DNA of 51,627 bases from a bacterium (GTDB taxonomy: Bacteria > Bacillota > Clostridia > UBA1381), in NCBI GenBank assembly GCA_030536655.1, contig JAUNPN010000006.1, positions 1-51,627 on the forward strand, given 5' to 3'. Each line of letters starts with the position of its first letter. The first letter of the stretch is position 1. The notes below the pieces were generated by a model, which did not search any database, was not told where the DNA came from, and worked only from the letters and a program-made list of their open reading frames with translations. The translations under genes were made by a program, and so were the position numbers. Below are positions 33,428 through 43,440 of this stretch, one piece after another.

Positions 33428-34666
33428 ATGAAAAGAGTTGTTGTAACGGGTATTGGTGCGGTAACACCCATCGGTAACGATGCGGCTGCCTTCTGGCAGA
33501 ATATAAAGGCAGGTGTCTGCGGCATAGGTCCGGTAACTCATTTTGATGCTGAGGGCTTTAAGACAAAGATTGCCGGTGAGGTTAAAGACTTTGATATAAC
33601 AAAGTATGTCGAGAAGAAGGATGCAAGAAAGATGGATTTGTTTACGCAGTATGCTGTTGCGGCAGCTGACGAAGCGTTCCATGACGCCGGTATTGATATG
33701 TCCGCGGAGGATCCATGGAGGGTCGGTGTAATTACAGGCTCCGGTATCGGAGGAATTTCCACCTTTGAAGAACAGCATTTGAATCTTATAAATAAAGGAC
33801 CGGGAAGAGTAAGTCCGTTCTTTATCCCGATGATGATAGGCAATATTGCGGCGTCACATATCGCAATTCGCTTCAAGGCACAGGGAGTCAACGAGAATAT
33901 CGTGACAGCCTGCGCATCCAGTACAAACGCTCTTGGAGAGGCTATGCGTCATATTCAGTACGGCGACAGCGATATTATACTTGCAGGCGGCTGTGAGGCT
34001 ACGGTAAATCCGACAGCGTTCGCGGGCTTCTGTTCAATGAAGGCAATGTCAACAAGAAACGATGATCCGCTTCACGCATCCCGTCCGTTTGACGCTGAGC
34101 GTGATGGATTCGTATTGAGCGAGGGTGCCGCATTCCTCGTGCTTGAAGAGCTTGAGCATGCAAAGGCGAGAGGCGCGCATATACTGTGCGAAATGGTCGG
34201 ATACGGCGCAACAGACGATGCTTATCATATCACAAGCCCTATTCCGGGCGGTGCAGGCGGCGCGAAAGCGATGGAAAATGCGATTGCAGATGCGGGTCTT
34301 AAGCCTGAGGATATAACATATATCAATGCTCACGGTACATCAACAAAGTATAATGACAGCTTTGAAACACAGGCAATTAAGAAAGTGTTCGGTGACGCAG
34401 CAAAGAATGTTGCGGTATCATCGACAAAATCTATGACAGGACATATGCTTGGCGCTGCGGGCGCGGTTGAAGCCATAATATGCGCAAAGGCGATTGAGGA
34501 CAGCTACATTCCGGCTACAATCAACTATGTAAATCCGGATCCTGAGTGTGACCTGGATATTGTGCCGAATGAAGGCAGAAATGCCGAAGTCGAGTGTGCA
34601 ATGTCAAATTCACTCGGATTCGGCGGCCATAATGCTACGGTTGTATTTAGGAAGTATAAGGATTAA
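33428..34666 (+). CDS. fabF: 3-oxoacyl-ACP synthase II
   Basis: Elongating beta-ketoacyl-ACP synthase, 412 residues. Catalytic Cys162 in TACASSTNA, His in NAHGTSTKYND (about 302) and His in GHMLGAAGAVE (about 339) form the Cys-His-His triad. GGAGGG is 8 nt before the ATG. It follows acpP after 170 nt of hairpin and repeat sequence and ends at a hairpin before rnc. Confidence 0.98.
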   Translation: MKRVVVTGIGAVTPIGNDAAAFWQNIKAGVCGIGPVTHFDAEGFKTKIAGEVKDFDITKYVEKKDARKMDLFTQYAVAAADEAFHDAGIDMSAEDPWRVGVITGSGIGGISTFEEQHLNLINKGPGRVSPFFIPMMIGNIAASHIAIRFKAQGVNENIVTACASSTNALGEAMRHIQYGDSDIILAGGCEATVNPTAFAGFCSMKAMSTRNDDPLHASRPFDAERDGFVLSEGAAFLVLEELEHAKARGAHILCEMVGYGATDDAYHITSPIPGGAGGAKAMENAIADAGLKPEDITYINAHGTSTKYNDSFETQAIKKVFGDAAKNVAVSSTKSMTGHMLGAAGAVEAIICAKAIEDSYIPATINYVNPDPECDLDIVPNEGRNAEVECAMSNSLGFGGHNATVVFRKYKD

Positions 34667-34672
34667 AAAAAT

Positions 34673-34707
34673 ATTTAAGAGGATGTCTTTAGGGCACCCT
34701 CTTAAAT
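34673..34707. terminator. Hairpin between fabF and rnc
   Basis: ATTTAAGAGG (34673-34682) pairs with CCTCTTAAAT (34698-34707), with a partly paired inner extension. The following T-run is imperfect. A-rich sequence precedes it. Confidence 0.6.
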
Positions 34708-34760
34708 TGCATTTTTGAGGAATAGATTTTTTTGCTTAAAACGGGCATGTGAATGTATTT

Positions 34761-34790
34761 TTGAGAAATGCACAGACTATATGGTATATA
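34761..34790 (+). promoter_or_regulatory. Promoter candidate for rnc-smc-ftsY
   Basis: TTGAGA at 34761-34766, 18-bp spacer, TATATA at 34785-34790, 22 nt before the rnc ATG. Confidence 0.55.
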
Positions 34791-34812
34791 TTTATTTTGA
34801 AAGGACAGGCAA

Positions 34813-35496
34813 ATGGAATTAAATCTTAACGAAGCCGCGGCGGCAATAGGTTACAGCTATAAGGACATTAAGCTGCTGCGCCATGCTCTTACACACCGCT
34901 CATACGCGAATGAACATAATGAAAAGGATAACGAGCGTCTTGAATTTCTGGGCGATTCGGTTTTAAGCGTGATAATAAGCGAGCATATATTCAAACAAAT
35001 GTCGGAAAGAACAGAGGGAGATTTGTCAAAAATCCGTGCGGTAACCGTATGTGAGCAGTCGCTTGCGGAAGCGGCGGAGAGATTTGGACTTAACAAATAC
35101 ATTCTTCTCGGCAAGGGTGAGGACAAAACAGGCGGACGGCAAAGACCATCTATTGTTTCGGACGCATTTGAGGCAGTAATTGCATCCATCTATCTTGACG
35201 GAGGAATAGAGGAAGCAAGAAAATGGGTGCTTTCGCATTTAAGCTTTAAGCTTGATGAAATTCTTGCGGGCAACGGATATAAGGACTACAAGACAATGCT
35301 TCAGGAAAAGGTGCAGAGGGGCAATACCGGTCATGTAACCTATGAAACGGTTTCCGAGAACGGAGAAGAACATAATAAACGCTTTAATGTAATAGTACTG
35401 ATTGACGGGGAGAAAAAGGCTAGAGGCTGCGGGAAGAGCAAGAAGGAAGCTGAGCAGGAGGCGGCAAAGAGCGCACTGGAGCAGATACAGGGATGA
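34813..35496 (+). CDS. rnc: Ribonuclease III
   Basis: Double-strand-specific RNase for rRNA and mRNA processing, 227 residues. The signature NERLEFLGDSVLSVIIS holds the catalytic acidic residues; a second acidic cluster is SDAFEAVIASIYLDGG. The C-terminal dsRNA-binding domain (DYKTMLQEKVQ...KKEAEQEAAKSAL) is complete. Overlaps the next gene by ATGA. AAAGGACAGG precedes the ATG. Confidence 0.98.
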   Translation: MELNLNEAAAAIGYSYKDIKLLRHALTHRSYANEHNEKDNERLEFLGDSVLSVIISEHIFKQMSERTEGDLSKIRAVTVCEQSLAEAAERFGLNKYILLGKGEDKTGGRQRPSIVSDAFEAVIASIYLDGGIEEARKWVLSHLSFKLDEILAGNGYKDYKTMLQEKVQRGNTGHVTYETVSENGEEHNKRFNVIVLIDGEKKARGCGKSKKEAEQEAAKSALEQIQG

Positions 35497-36491
35497 AGAA
35501 CTGCAACATACCTATATTTATACCGCATCTTGGCTGTCCCTTCGAATGTGTATTCTGCAATCAGCGGCGCATAACCGGCAGAGGCACGGATGTTACCCCG
35601 GAGGAAGCTGTAAAAATAATCGAAGGTGAGCTTGCAACCCTTCCGCATGACGCGCACATAGAGGCTGCGTTTTTCGGCGGAAGCTTCACCGGAATCCCAA
35701 TGAAGGAGCAGAATGCGCTGATGGATGCGGTACAGCCTTATATAGAGGAAGGGAGAATACAGGGTATACGCCTTTCCACAAGACCGGATTATATCACGAA
35801 AGAAATACTCGATAACCTTTTAAAGCACCATGTGACAACGATAGAGCTTGGAGTTCAGTCCTTGGATGATGAGGTTTTAAAAGCGGCGTGCCGGGGGCAT
35901 AATGCCGTACAGGTACATAAAGCCGTCAGTTTAATAAAAGAGTATTCGTTTACGCTTGGTTTGCAGATGATGACGGGACTGCCCGGAGATACTCCGGAAA
36001 AATCAATGTATACCGCACAGGAAATAGTAAAGCTGAAGCCGGATATTGCAAGAATTTATCCTACACTTACAATTAAGGATACATTTTTGGAGAAAATGTA
36101 TTACGAGGGAAAATACAGACCTCAGACGCTTGATGAGGCGGTGGAGCTTGCAAAGCGTATTCTGCTGCTGTTTGAAGAAAATGATATAAGGGTGATACGT
36201 CTGGGACTGCAAAGCACCGGTGAAATAAGTGAAAACGGCGCGGTAACGGCGGGACCGGTTCACAGCTCCTTCGGCGAGCTTGTGGAGAGCAGCATATATT
36301 TGGATATAATGCGTGAAAAGCTGCCGGATAACAGCAGTGTCAGGGTATTTGTAAATCCGAGAGAGATTTCAAAGGCGTCCGGCAACCGCAGGAGGAATAT
36401 AAAAGCACTTAGGAATGAAAAAAATACATCGGTAAAAATATCCGGTGATGAAAACTTGAAAAAGAGGGAGGTGAGATTTGTTGTTTCTTAA
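35493..36491 (+). CDS. Elp3-like radical SAM protein lacking the acetyltransferase domain
   Basis: A 332-residue radical SAM protein, cytoplasmic. The cluster motif is CPFECVFC (PHLGCPFECVFCNQRRITG), followed by AAFFGGSFTGIP, LSTRPDYI and ELGVQSLDDEVL, all typical of the Elp3 radical SAM domain. Full Elp3 ends in a GNAT acetyltransferase domain of about 150 residues, which is absent here. The position between rnc and smc is common in Clostridia. A role in tRNA modification is inferred from Elp3 only. It overlaps rnc by 4 nt and smc by 14 nt. Confidence 0.92.
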   Translation: MKNCNIPIFIPHLGCPFECVFCNQRRITGRGTDVTPEEAVKIIEGELATLPHDAHIEAAFFGGSFTGIPMKEQNALMDAVQPYIEEGRIQGIRLSTRPDYITKEILDNLLKHHVTTIELGVQSLDDEVLKAACRGHNAVQVHKAVSLIKEYSFTLGLQMMTGLPGDTPEKSMYTAQEIVKLKPDIARIYPTLTIKDTFLEKMYYEGKYRPQTLDEAVELAKRILLLFEENDIRVIRLGLQSTGEISENGAVTAGPVHSSFGELVESSIYLDIMREKLPDNSSVRVFVNPREISKASGNRRRNIKALRNEKNTSVKISGDENLKKREVRFVVS

Positions 36492-39400
36492 AAGACTGGA
36501 GCTGCAGGGATTTAAATCCTTTGCTGATAAAACTGTACTGAGCTTTGCAGACGGCGCAACCGGCGTTGTAGGACCGAACGGCAGCGGAAAGAGCAATATT
36601 TCCGATGCAATCCGATGGGTAATCGGAGAAATGAGTGCGAAGTCGCTCAGAGGCTCGAATATGCAGGACGTAATCTTTGCCGGAACCGCAACGAGAAAGC
36701 AGGTGAATTTTGCAGAGGTAAGTCTTGTTCTGGATAACTCATCTCACATCTTTAATATTGATTTTGATGAAGTAACCGTAACAAGACGATTGTTCAGAAG
36801 CGGTGAAAGCGTATATCAGATTAACCGTGCAAACTGCCGTTTAAAGGATATACATGAGCTTTTTATGGATACGGGACTCGGACGCGATGGATATTCAATT
36901 ATTGGACAGGGAAATGTTTCCCAAATACTTTCCAACAAGCCGGAGGACAGAAGGAGCCTGTTCGAGGAAGCTGCCGGAGTGTCAAAATACAAGTACCGTA
37001 AGGAGGAAGCATCGAGAAAGCTTGCAAATACGGAGGAAAACCTTGTACGAATAAATGATATTGTGTATGAGCTGGAATCTCAGCTTGCGCCGCTTAAAAG
37101 GCAGAGCGAAAAAGCAAGGCAGTATTTGGAGCTGTATACGGAATACCGTGATTTGGACGTCAGTCTGAGCCTTGTAAGCCTTGATAAGAACGCGGCGGAG
37201 CAGGAAAAGGCAGATAGATTGTACAGCAGCGTAAACGGTGAAATAAGTGATTTAAAGGCGCAGGAAACAGAGGCCGAGCGCAGAAGTACGGAGCTTTATG
37301 AGAAGCAGAAGAGCAAGGATGATGAAAAGACGGAGCTTCATACGAAGCTTATTGAGAATGAAAACAGCGGAGCGGCAATAGTAAAGGATATTTCTATAGC
37401 GGAAAACGATATAAAGAACAACAAAGCTGCGGCACAGCGTACCGAAAAGGAAATTGCTGCATTAAAGGAGCGCAGCGAGCGGCACAGGTTAAACATTGCG
37501 TCAAACAGAAAGGAAATTGAAGAAAAGACTGCCGAAGCTCAGAAGATAATGACGGGCTTTGACGAGCTGAACGCAGTTAGCGAGGAAACCGGCGCAAGGC
37601 AGGCAAGACTTCATGATGAGATAGAACGTATGAAGTCCGGACTGTCGGAGGAACAGAGCGCGGCGGCGTCAATGAGAGAGCGTTTAAAGGGAAACGAAGC
37701 GTTAAGAAGCTCATACCTTGAAAGACGTGAGACATTAACGGCTGAATTAAAAAGCTTTAATGAAGGAATAGAAAGCACAAAGAAGGAAATTGAGGACGAT
37801 ACAAGGCGCATAGCTGACAGACGAGATAAGCTTGCAAAGCTGAATAAAACAGTGGAGGCGCAGAAGCGCCAAGCGGAAAAGCTGAATGCGGATATTGACA
37901 GGATAACAACTGATTTTAACAGAACGAAAGTCGATTATGACACAAAGGTATCAAAGAAGAAGATGCTTGAAGGTCTGGAGAATGATTATGCGGGCTATGC
38001 GAGAAGCGTAAAGGCTGTGCTTAAGGAGCAGTCGCTTAAGAGACTTTCGATATACGGTACAATATCGGGACTTGTTGAGGTTAAGCGTGAGTACGTTGTT
38101 GCTGTTGAAACCGCGTTAGGCGGTGCGCTGCAAAATATTATTGTCGAGGATGAGGAGGACGCAAAGGCGGCAATCGAATTTCTCAGACGTACAAAAGCCG
38201 GACGTGCGACCTTTCTTCCGGTATCCTCGGTTCACGGCAAGACGCTTGATAATGTAAGGCAGATAAGCGCCTGCGGAGGCTATATAGGCGTCGCAAGCGA
38301 GCTTGTGAGCTATAACAAGAAGTATGACGGCATAGTAAAGAGCCTTTTGGGACGTGTGGTTGTGGTTGATAATATTGACAGCGCAATTGCTATGAGCCGG
38401 AAATTCGGCTATAAGTTCAGAGTTGTAACTCTTGAGGGCGATATTTTAAATGCCGGAGGCTCAATGTCCGGAGGAAGCGTGAACAAGCAGAGCGGACTTA
38501 TGTCAAGAGCCGCAGAGATAAGGGAGCTAACCTCGGAAACCTTGAAGCTTATGAACGAGCTGAAAAATCTTCGTGACGAGCGTGCAAAGCGTGTTGAGGA
38601 AGTACAGAGCATAAAAAACCAGCTTTCCAACTATATGCCGATTGTGCGTGAGTATGAGGACGAGATTTTAAGGCTTGAGAATACCGTTCGTCACTTGAAG
38701 GTGACGGTTGAAAACGGCGGAAGCACCGGTGACAATTATATGGCGGAGCTTGCGAATATTGAAAATCAGCTTAAGGAAACACTTGACGCGACTGCGGAAA
38801 TACTTGCCGGGATAAGAAGCCATGAAGCAAGGGCAGGGGAGCTTGAAGAAAAGCTCCGCGCGGAAAACGAGGAATATGAAAGCGTAAGCGCGGAGCGTGA
38901 GGCGCAGTCAAAGAGCATTATGGATGAAACCTTGAAGCTTGCTGCATTGCAGAGAGATGTTCAGGAGCTGGAGAATAAGATAAATGCGGCGGAGGATGAC
39001 ATAATTTCCGCTGAAAATGAGACTAAGGAGAAGGAAGCATACAGGACCGGACTGCTTGCGAGATGCGGCGAGCTTGAAAAAACAATAGAGGAAAAGGAAA
39101 GGCACCGCAGTGAAATTGCCGGACTGTCTGAGGAGTTAAGGAAAAGGATAAAAATAATTGACGAACAGAAATCAAACATTGTTGACAGCTTGAAGGGTAT
39201 ACAGAATGAGAACAAATCCATGACCGACCGGCTGATAAATCTTCAGCAGGAGCTTTCAAGAGTTGAAACAAGACGCGTAAAGCTTAATATGGAGCGTGAG
39301 AACATAATGAATCATCTTTGGGACGATTATGAGCTTACATATAATGCGGCAGCGGAGATAAGAAAGACCTATGAGGACGAGAAGACAGCCTCCAAGCGCG

Positions 39401-40047
39401 CTGCTGAGCTGAAATCAAAGATAAAGAGCTTGGGGCATGTTAATATGGAGGCGATTGAGGAATACACCGAGAAGAAGGAGCGTTTTGAATTTTTGAGTAC
39501 TCAGCGCGATGATTTGGAGAAGTCGAAGGAAAATCTGAATAAGATTATCGAGTCTATGGAGGAGCTGATGCAGGAGCATTTTGGAAATCAGTTCAATGTA
39601 ATCAGTCAAAGCTTTTCGGAGGTATTCACAGAGCTTTTCGGCGGCGGCAGGGGCAGGCTTTCGCTGACCGACCCGAATAATCTTCTTGAGAGCGGAATTG
39701 AAATAGAGGTTCAGCTGCCGGGCAAGGGACTTCAGAACATCAATCTGTATTCCGGCGGCGAGAAATCGTTCATTGCAATCGCGCTTCTGTTTGCGATACT
39801 TAAGGTTAAGCCTACTCCGTTCTGTATCCTGGACGAGATTGACGCTGCGCTTGATGATGTAAACGTATCGAGGTTTGCTACTTATCTGAAGAATTATACG
39901 GATCAGACGCAGTTTATTGTAATCACGCACAGACGGGGAACAATGGAGGCAGCAAACATATTATACGGAGTGACGATGCAGGAAAAGGGTGTAACAAAGC
40001 TGCTGTCGCTTCATATTGATGACGTGTCAGAGGATATTGCAAATTAG
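36478..40047 (+). CDS. smc: Chromosome segregation protein SMC
   Basis: Condensin ATPase of 1189 residues that organises the chromosome with ScpA/ScpB. N-terminal ATPase half has GPNGSGKSN (Walker A, residues ~32-40); two long coiled coils flank the hinge at about 515-650 (GGALQNIIVEDEEDAKAAIEF, GRVVVVDNIDSAI); the C-terminal half has LYSGGEKSF and FCILDEIDAALDD (Walker B). Start is TTG at 36478 with GGGAGGTGA; the adjacent TTG at 36481 would give MFLKRLELQGFKSF, as close to the Bacillus N-terminus, so the exact start is open. Confidence 0.98.
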   Translation: MLFLKRLELQGFKSFADKTVLSFADGATGVVGPNGSGKSNISDAIRWVIGEMSAKSLRGSNMQDVIFAGTATRKQVNFAEVSLVLDNSSHIFNIDFDEVTVTRRLFRSGESVYQINRANCRLKDIHELFMDTGLGRDGYSIIGQGNVSQILSNKPEDRRSLFEEAAGVSKYKYRKEEASRKLANTEENLVRINDIVYELESQLAPLKRQSEKARQYLELYTEYRDLDVSLSLVSLDKNAAEQEKADRLYSSVNGEISDLKAQETEAERRSTELYEKQKSKDDEKTELHTKLIENENSGAAIVKDISIAENDIKNNKAAAQRTEKEIAALKERSERHRLNIASNRKEIEEKTAEAQKIMTGFDELNAVSEETGARQARLHDEIERMKSGLSEEQSAAASMRERLKGNEALRSSYLERRETLTAELKSFNEGIESTKKEIEDDTRRIADRRDKLAKLNKTVEAQKRQAEKLNADIDRITTDFNRTKVDYDTKVSKKKMLEGLENDYAGYARSVKAVLKEQSLKRLSIYGTISGLVEVKREYVVAVETALGGALQNIIVEDEEDAKAAIEFLRRTKAGRATFLPVSSVHGKTLDNVRQISACGGYIGVASELVSYNKKYDGIVKSLLGRVVVVDNIDSAIAMSRKFGYKFRVVTLEGDILNAGGSMSGGSVNKQSGLMSRAAEIRELTSETLKLMNELKNLRDERAKRVEEVQSIKNQLSNYMPIVREYEDEILRLENTVRHLKVTVENGGSTGDNYMAELANIENQLKETLDATAEILAGIRSHEARAGELEEKLRAENEEYESVSAEREAQSKSIMDETLKLAALQRDVQELENKINAAEDDIISAENETKEKEAYRTGLLARCGELEKTIEEKERHRSEIAGLSEELRKRIKIIDEQKSNIVDSLKGIQNENKSMTDRLINLQQELSRVETRRVKLNMERENIMNHLWDDYELTYNAAAEIRKTYEDEKTASKRAAELKSKIKSLGHVNMEAIEEYTEKKERFEFLSTQRDDLEKSKENLNKIIESMEELMQEHFGNQFNVISQSFSEVFTELFGGGRGRLSLTDPNNLLESGIEIEVQLPGKGLQNINLYSGGEKSFIAIALLFAILKVKPTPFCILDEIDAALDDVNVSRFATYLKNYTDQTQFIVITHRRGTMEAANILYGVTMQEKGVTKLLSLHIDDVSEDIAN

Positions 40048-40078
40048 TCGGCGAATAAAACAAAAGGGAGTTAATATA

Positions 40079-40993
40079 ATGGGATTTTTTGATAAATTAA
40101 AGCAAGGTCTGAAAAAAACCTCACAGGCTATTACCGGTCAGGTTAATTCTGTGTTCAAGACATTTGTTAAGGTTGATGAGGAATTGTTTGACAGTCTTGA
40201 GGAAGCTCTGATTATGGCTGATTTAGGCTATGAAACCTCAACGTATATTATAGAGGAGCTTCGTGACAGAGTAAAGACAAAGCATATTAATGACGGCAAT
40301 GATGTAAAAACGGAGCTTCAAAACGTAATTGCGGACATTTTAACCGAGCGTGACACTTCGATGCACCTTGAAACAACACCGTCGGTAATTCTGGTTATCG
40401 GAGTGAACGGTGTTGGTAAGACAACAAGCATAGGCAAGCTTGCCATGCATTATAAGAGCAGGGGCAAAAAGGTATTGCTTGCGGCAGCGGATACCTTCCG
40501 AGCGGCGGCGATTGACCAGCTTGACATATGGGCGCAGCGCAGCGGCTGTGACATCATAAAGCATCAGGAGAACAGCGATCCGGCGGCGGTGGTTTTTGAC
40601 GCGTGTACGGCGGCAAAGGCAAGGGGAGCGGATGTTCTTATCTGCGATACAGCCGGCAGACTTCACAATAAGAAGAATCTCATGGCGGAGCTTGAAAAAA
40701 TAAGTCGTGTAATAAACCGTGAGCTGCCGGGCTGCTCTCGTGAAACACTTCTTGTACTTGACGCGACGACCGGACAGAATGCCGTGAGCCAGGCTCAGCT
40801 GTTTAAGGAAGCGGCGGATATTACGGGCATTATCCTGACGAAGCTTGACGGCACCGCAAAGGGCGGAATAATCATAGCAATTTCAAAGGAGCAGGCACTC
40901 CCGGTAAAGTTTGTGGGCGTCGGTGAAGGCATAGACGATTTGCAGGAGTTTAATCCGAGAGATTTTGCAAGGGCAGTATTTGAGCAGGAATAA
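40079..40993 (+). CDS. ftsY: Signal recognition particle receptor FtsY
   Basis: SRP-dependent GTPase, 304 residues, delivering ribosome-nascent chains to the membrane. The acidic A domain of E. coli is absent, as in most Firmicutes; the N domain (1-90) leads into the G domain with GVNGVGKTTSIGKLA, DTFRAAAIDQL, CDTAGRLHNKKNLM and TKLDGTAKGG. The ATG at 40079 has GGGAG 8 nt before; an earlier in-frame start lies within smc. Ffh is not adjacent; this gene ends the rnc-smc-ftsY group. Confidence 0.98.
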   Translation: MGFFDKLKQGLKKTSQAITGQVNSVFKTFVKVDEELFDSLEEALIMADLGYETSTYIIEELRDRVKTKHINDGNDVKTELQNVIADILTERDTSMHLETTPSVILVIGVNGVGKTTSIGKLAMHYKSRGKKVLLAAADTFRAAAIDQLDIWAQRSGCDIIKHQENSDPAAVVFDACTAAKARGADVLICDTAGRLHNKKNLMAELEKISRVINRELPGCSRETLLVLDATTGQNAVSQAQLFKEAADITGIILTKLDGTAKGGIIIAISKEQALPVKFVGVGEGIDDLQEFNPRDFARAVFEQE

Positions 40994-41026
40994 GCGGTTA
41001 CTTCTTTACAAAGGAGTGGTTATATA

Positions 41027-42238
41027 ATGAGCAGTAATAACGATAAAAATAATGTGGGCGGCAAAATATCCGATATTCTGAATGACGCATTGACGAGCGG
41101 AAACTTTGATGAACTTAGCAGGCAGGTAGGAAGTACAGTTGATAAGGCACTTGACGAAACCGTTGCAAAGGTATCAAAGGGAGTCAATGGAGCAGTTGAT
41201 ATTCTCGGTAAAACCGTATCAAGCGGAATTAACAGCGCCGGAAGATTTGCGGAAAAGCTTGCGGTAAATCTGAGTGAAATGAACGGAAAAAAGAATGAAA
41301 AGCTTGTGCCGATAAATAAAAAGGCGATTAAAAAAATACCGGTTTTTCCTAATTTGTTTACACCTGCACTCATTACCGGCATTGCCTGCGCGATCATAGG
41401 CGATGTTACAGGTGTTGCTGTTTTGACAGAAGCGGCAGAGATAATTATTTCGCTTGGCATTGTTGCTGAAATTTTTATAGAATGGATATTCGGCTTAAGA
41501 AAAAGAAAAGTCAGACGTCGGTATAAAGAATATATCAGTGAGGTAAGTAAGCGGGGGTATTTTGAAATAGAAGATGTTGCCGAAGAAATGAGTATAAAAA
41601 TGAAAAAAGCTCAGCGGGAACTTAGCAAAATGATTGAATACAAGGTATTCCCCGAAGGACATATAAATGATGAAGGCACATTCTTTTTCGGCACGGATGA
41701 GATGTATGATACGTATCTTGAAACTATGAAGGCGCAGCAACTTCGTGAAGCGGAAGAGGAAAAGCGTGAAAACGAAAATGCGGAGGAAAAGCAGGTGCGT
41801 GAGGCGCTTGAAACAGGGGAACGCTTTGTTGCACGCATACGCGCGGCAAATGATTACCTTATTGAGCAGGAGATAAGCGAGAAGCTTGATACCACGGAGC
41901 GGATTGTTACGAAGATATTCGAGCGGATCGGTGAAAATCCGGAGCAGCTTCCTCAGGCGCGAAAATTTATACAATATTATCTGCCTCTTACAGAAAAGCT
42001 TGTTGATGCGTACAAGAATTTTGATGAGCGCGGACTGGAAACAGAGAACATAAAAAAGTCAAAGCAGGAGATTAAGCATACGCTTGATACAATTAATCAG
42101 GCATTCTGCAAGCTGTATGAAAATCTTTTTGAGGATGAGGTTATAGACGTAAATTCGGATATTTCACTTCTGCGCACGATGCTTGCTCAGGAAGGATTAT
42201 CGGATAACGATTTACTGTCGGGCAACAGGAAAGGATAG
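41027..42238 (+). CDS. XpaC-like (halogenated indolyl phosphate hydrolysis family) protein
   Basis: A 403-residue protein whose C-terminal part (about 280-390: FVARIRAANDYLIEQEISEKL, YYLPLTEKLVDAYKNFDERG) matches the XpaC / 5-bromo-4-chloroindolyl phosphate hydrolysis family. Two membrane segments (residues ~107-150) separate an N-terminal soluble region from the rest; a highly charged Glu/Lys coiled-coil segment precedes the C-terminal domain. Despite the family name the physiological role is not hydrolysis in any clear way; it is nearly always paired with TelA, as here with 5 nt between the genes. A role in envelope stress is inferred from that pairing. Confidence 0.85.
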   Translation: MSSNNDKNNVGGKISDILNDALTSGNFDELSRQVGSTVDKALDETVAKVSKGVNGAVDILGKTVSSGINSAGRFAEKLAVNLSEMNGKKNEKLVPINKKAIKKIPVFPNLFTPALITGIACAIIGDVTGVAVLTEAAEIIISLGIVAEIFIEWIFGLRKRKVRRRYKEYISEVSKRGYFEIEDVAEEMSIKMKKAQRELSKMIEYKVFPEGHINDEGTFFFGTDEMYDTYLETMKAQQLREAEEEKRENENAEEKQVREALETGERFVARIRAANDYLIEQEISEKLDTTERIVTKIFERIGENPEQLPQARKFIQYYLPLTEKLVDAYKNFDERGLETENIKKSKQEIKHTLDTINQAFCKLYENLFEDEVIDVNSDISLLRTMLAQEGLSDNDLLSGNRKG

Positions 42239-42243
42239 GAAAA

Positions 42244-43377
42244 ATGAACGAATTTGAAAAGACAATGCCAACGCTTACGCTTACGCCGGATCTAACGTCC
42301 GAGAAAGCGGAGGAACCGATTAAGGCTGCGGCAGAGGTAAAGGAAGCGGCGCCGGCTGTTCAGCTGACAGCGGAGGAACAGCAGATGGTTGACGCGTTTG
42401 CACAGCAGATTGATGTTAAAAATTCCGTGCAGATTATGAATTACGGCGCGGGAACACAGCAGAAAATTGCAGGCTTTGCGGATAAGGCTCTTGAGAATGT
42501 GCGAACGAACGATACCGGGGAAATAGGAGAAATGCTTGCGTCGCTTGTTATGGAGCTGAAGGGCTTTGATGCTGAGGAGGAAAGAAAGGGATTTCTTGGA
42601 TTTTTCAAGAAAGCCTCGGACAAGGTTCAGCTGATGAAGGTTAGATATGACAGGGCAGAGGTTAATGTGGACAAAATATCACAGGCATTGGAGCAGCATC
42701 AGGTACAGCTTTTAAAGGATATGTCAACGCTTGATCAGATGTATGAAATCAACCTGAACTACCTCAAGGAGCTGACAATGTACATCATAGCGGGAAAGAA
42801 GAAGATTGAGGAGATAAGGGCCGGTGAATTAAAATCTTTGCGCACAAAGGCAGATCAAACAGGACTGTCGGAGGACGCGCAGGCGGCAAATGACCTTCAG
42901 GCTCAGCTTGACAGGTTTGAAAAGAAAATCAGCGACCTTGAGCTTACGAGAATGGTTTCTATTCAGACGGCTCCGCAGATACGTCTTATACAGAATAATG
43001 ACGCCATGATGGCGGAGAAGATTCAGTCTACAATAGTGAATACAATTCCGCTGTGGAAGAGTCAGATGATTCTTGCGTTGGGAATATCACATTCTCAGCA
43101 GGCTTTAAAGGCACAGCAGGCTGTTTCGGACATGACAAATGATCTGCTGAAGAAGAATGCCTCAATGCTTAAGCAGGCAACCACAGAAACTGCAAGAGAG
43201 GCACAGCGCGGTATTGTAGATATTGAAACCTTGAAGGAAACAAATCAATCGCTTATTGAAACCTTGGACGAGGTAATGAATATTCAGGCTGACAGCAGGG
43301 AAAAGCGTCGTCTTGCAGAGGAGGAGCTGCGGAAGATGGAGGACGCCGTTAAGGCAAAGCTTTTGGAAATGAGATAA
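42244..43377 (+). CDS. Toxic anion resistance protein, TelA family
   Basis: A 377-residue, mostly helical cytoplasmic protein of the TelA/KlaA family named for tellurite resistance. Recognised by GTQQKIAGFADKALENVRTNDTGEIG, GFLGFFKKASDKVQ, the helical MYEINLNYLKELTMYIIAGK and the C-terminal NALLKKN-like run (NDLLKKNASMLKQATTETAR). The extreme N-terminus is acidic/proline-rich and variable. Forms a two-gene unit with the XpaC-like gene. Mechanism unknown in the family. Confidence 0.92.
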   Translation: MNEFEKTMPTLTLTPDLTSEKAEEPIKAAAEVKEAAPAVQLTAEEQQMVDAFAQQIDVKNSVQIMNYGAGTQQKIAGFADKALENVRTNDTGEIGEMLASLVMELKGFDAEEERKGFLGFFKKASDKVQLMKVRYDRAEVNVDKISQALEQHQVQLLKDMSTLDQMYEINLNYLKELTMYIIAGKKKIEEIRAGELKSLRTKADQTGLSEDAQAANDLQAQLDRFEKKISDLELTRMVSIQTAPQIRLIQNNDAMMAEKIQSTIVNTIPLWKSQMILALGISHSQQALKAQQAVSDMTNDLLKKNASMLKQATTETAREAQRGIVDIETLKETNQSLIETLDEVMNIQADSREKRRLAEEELRKMEDAVKAKLLEMR

Positions 43378-43391
43378 TCGGATGCAAAGGT

Positions 43392-43425
43392 GCAGGGGAA
43401 TAATTTGTATTCCCCTGCTCTTTTT
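43392..43425 (+). terminator. Terminator after telA
   Basis: An 11-bp perfect stem GCAGGGGAATA / TATTCCCCTGC with a 5-nt loop and a T-run. It ends only a few bases before the ribosome binding site of the next gene, so some readthrough must feed that gene or it has no promoter of its own. Confidence 0.9.
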
Positions 43426-43440
43426 CAAAAGGAGGACATA

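Noticed and set aside
34690-34712. AGGGCACCC...AAATTGCA after fabF as a fragment of the 43912 palindrome element
   Set aside because: Similarity is short and part of it is explained by the terminator stem.
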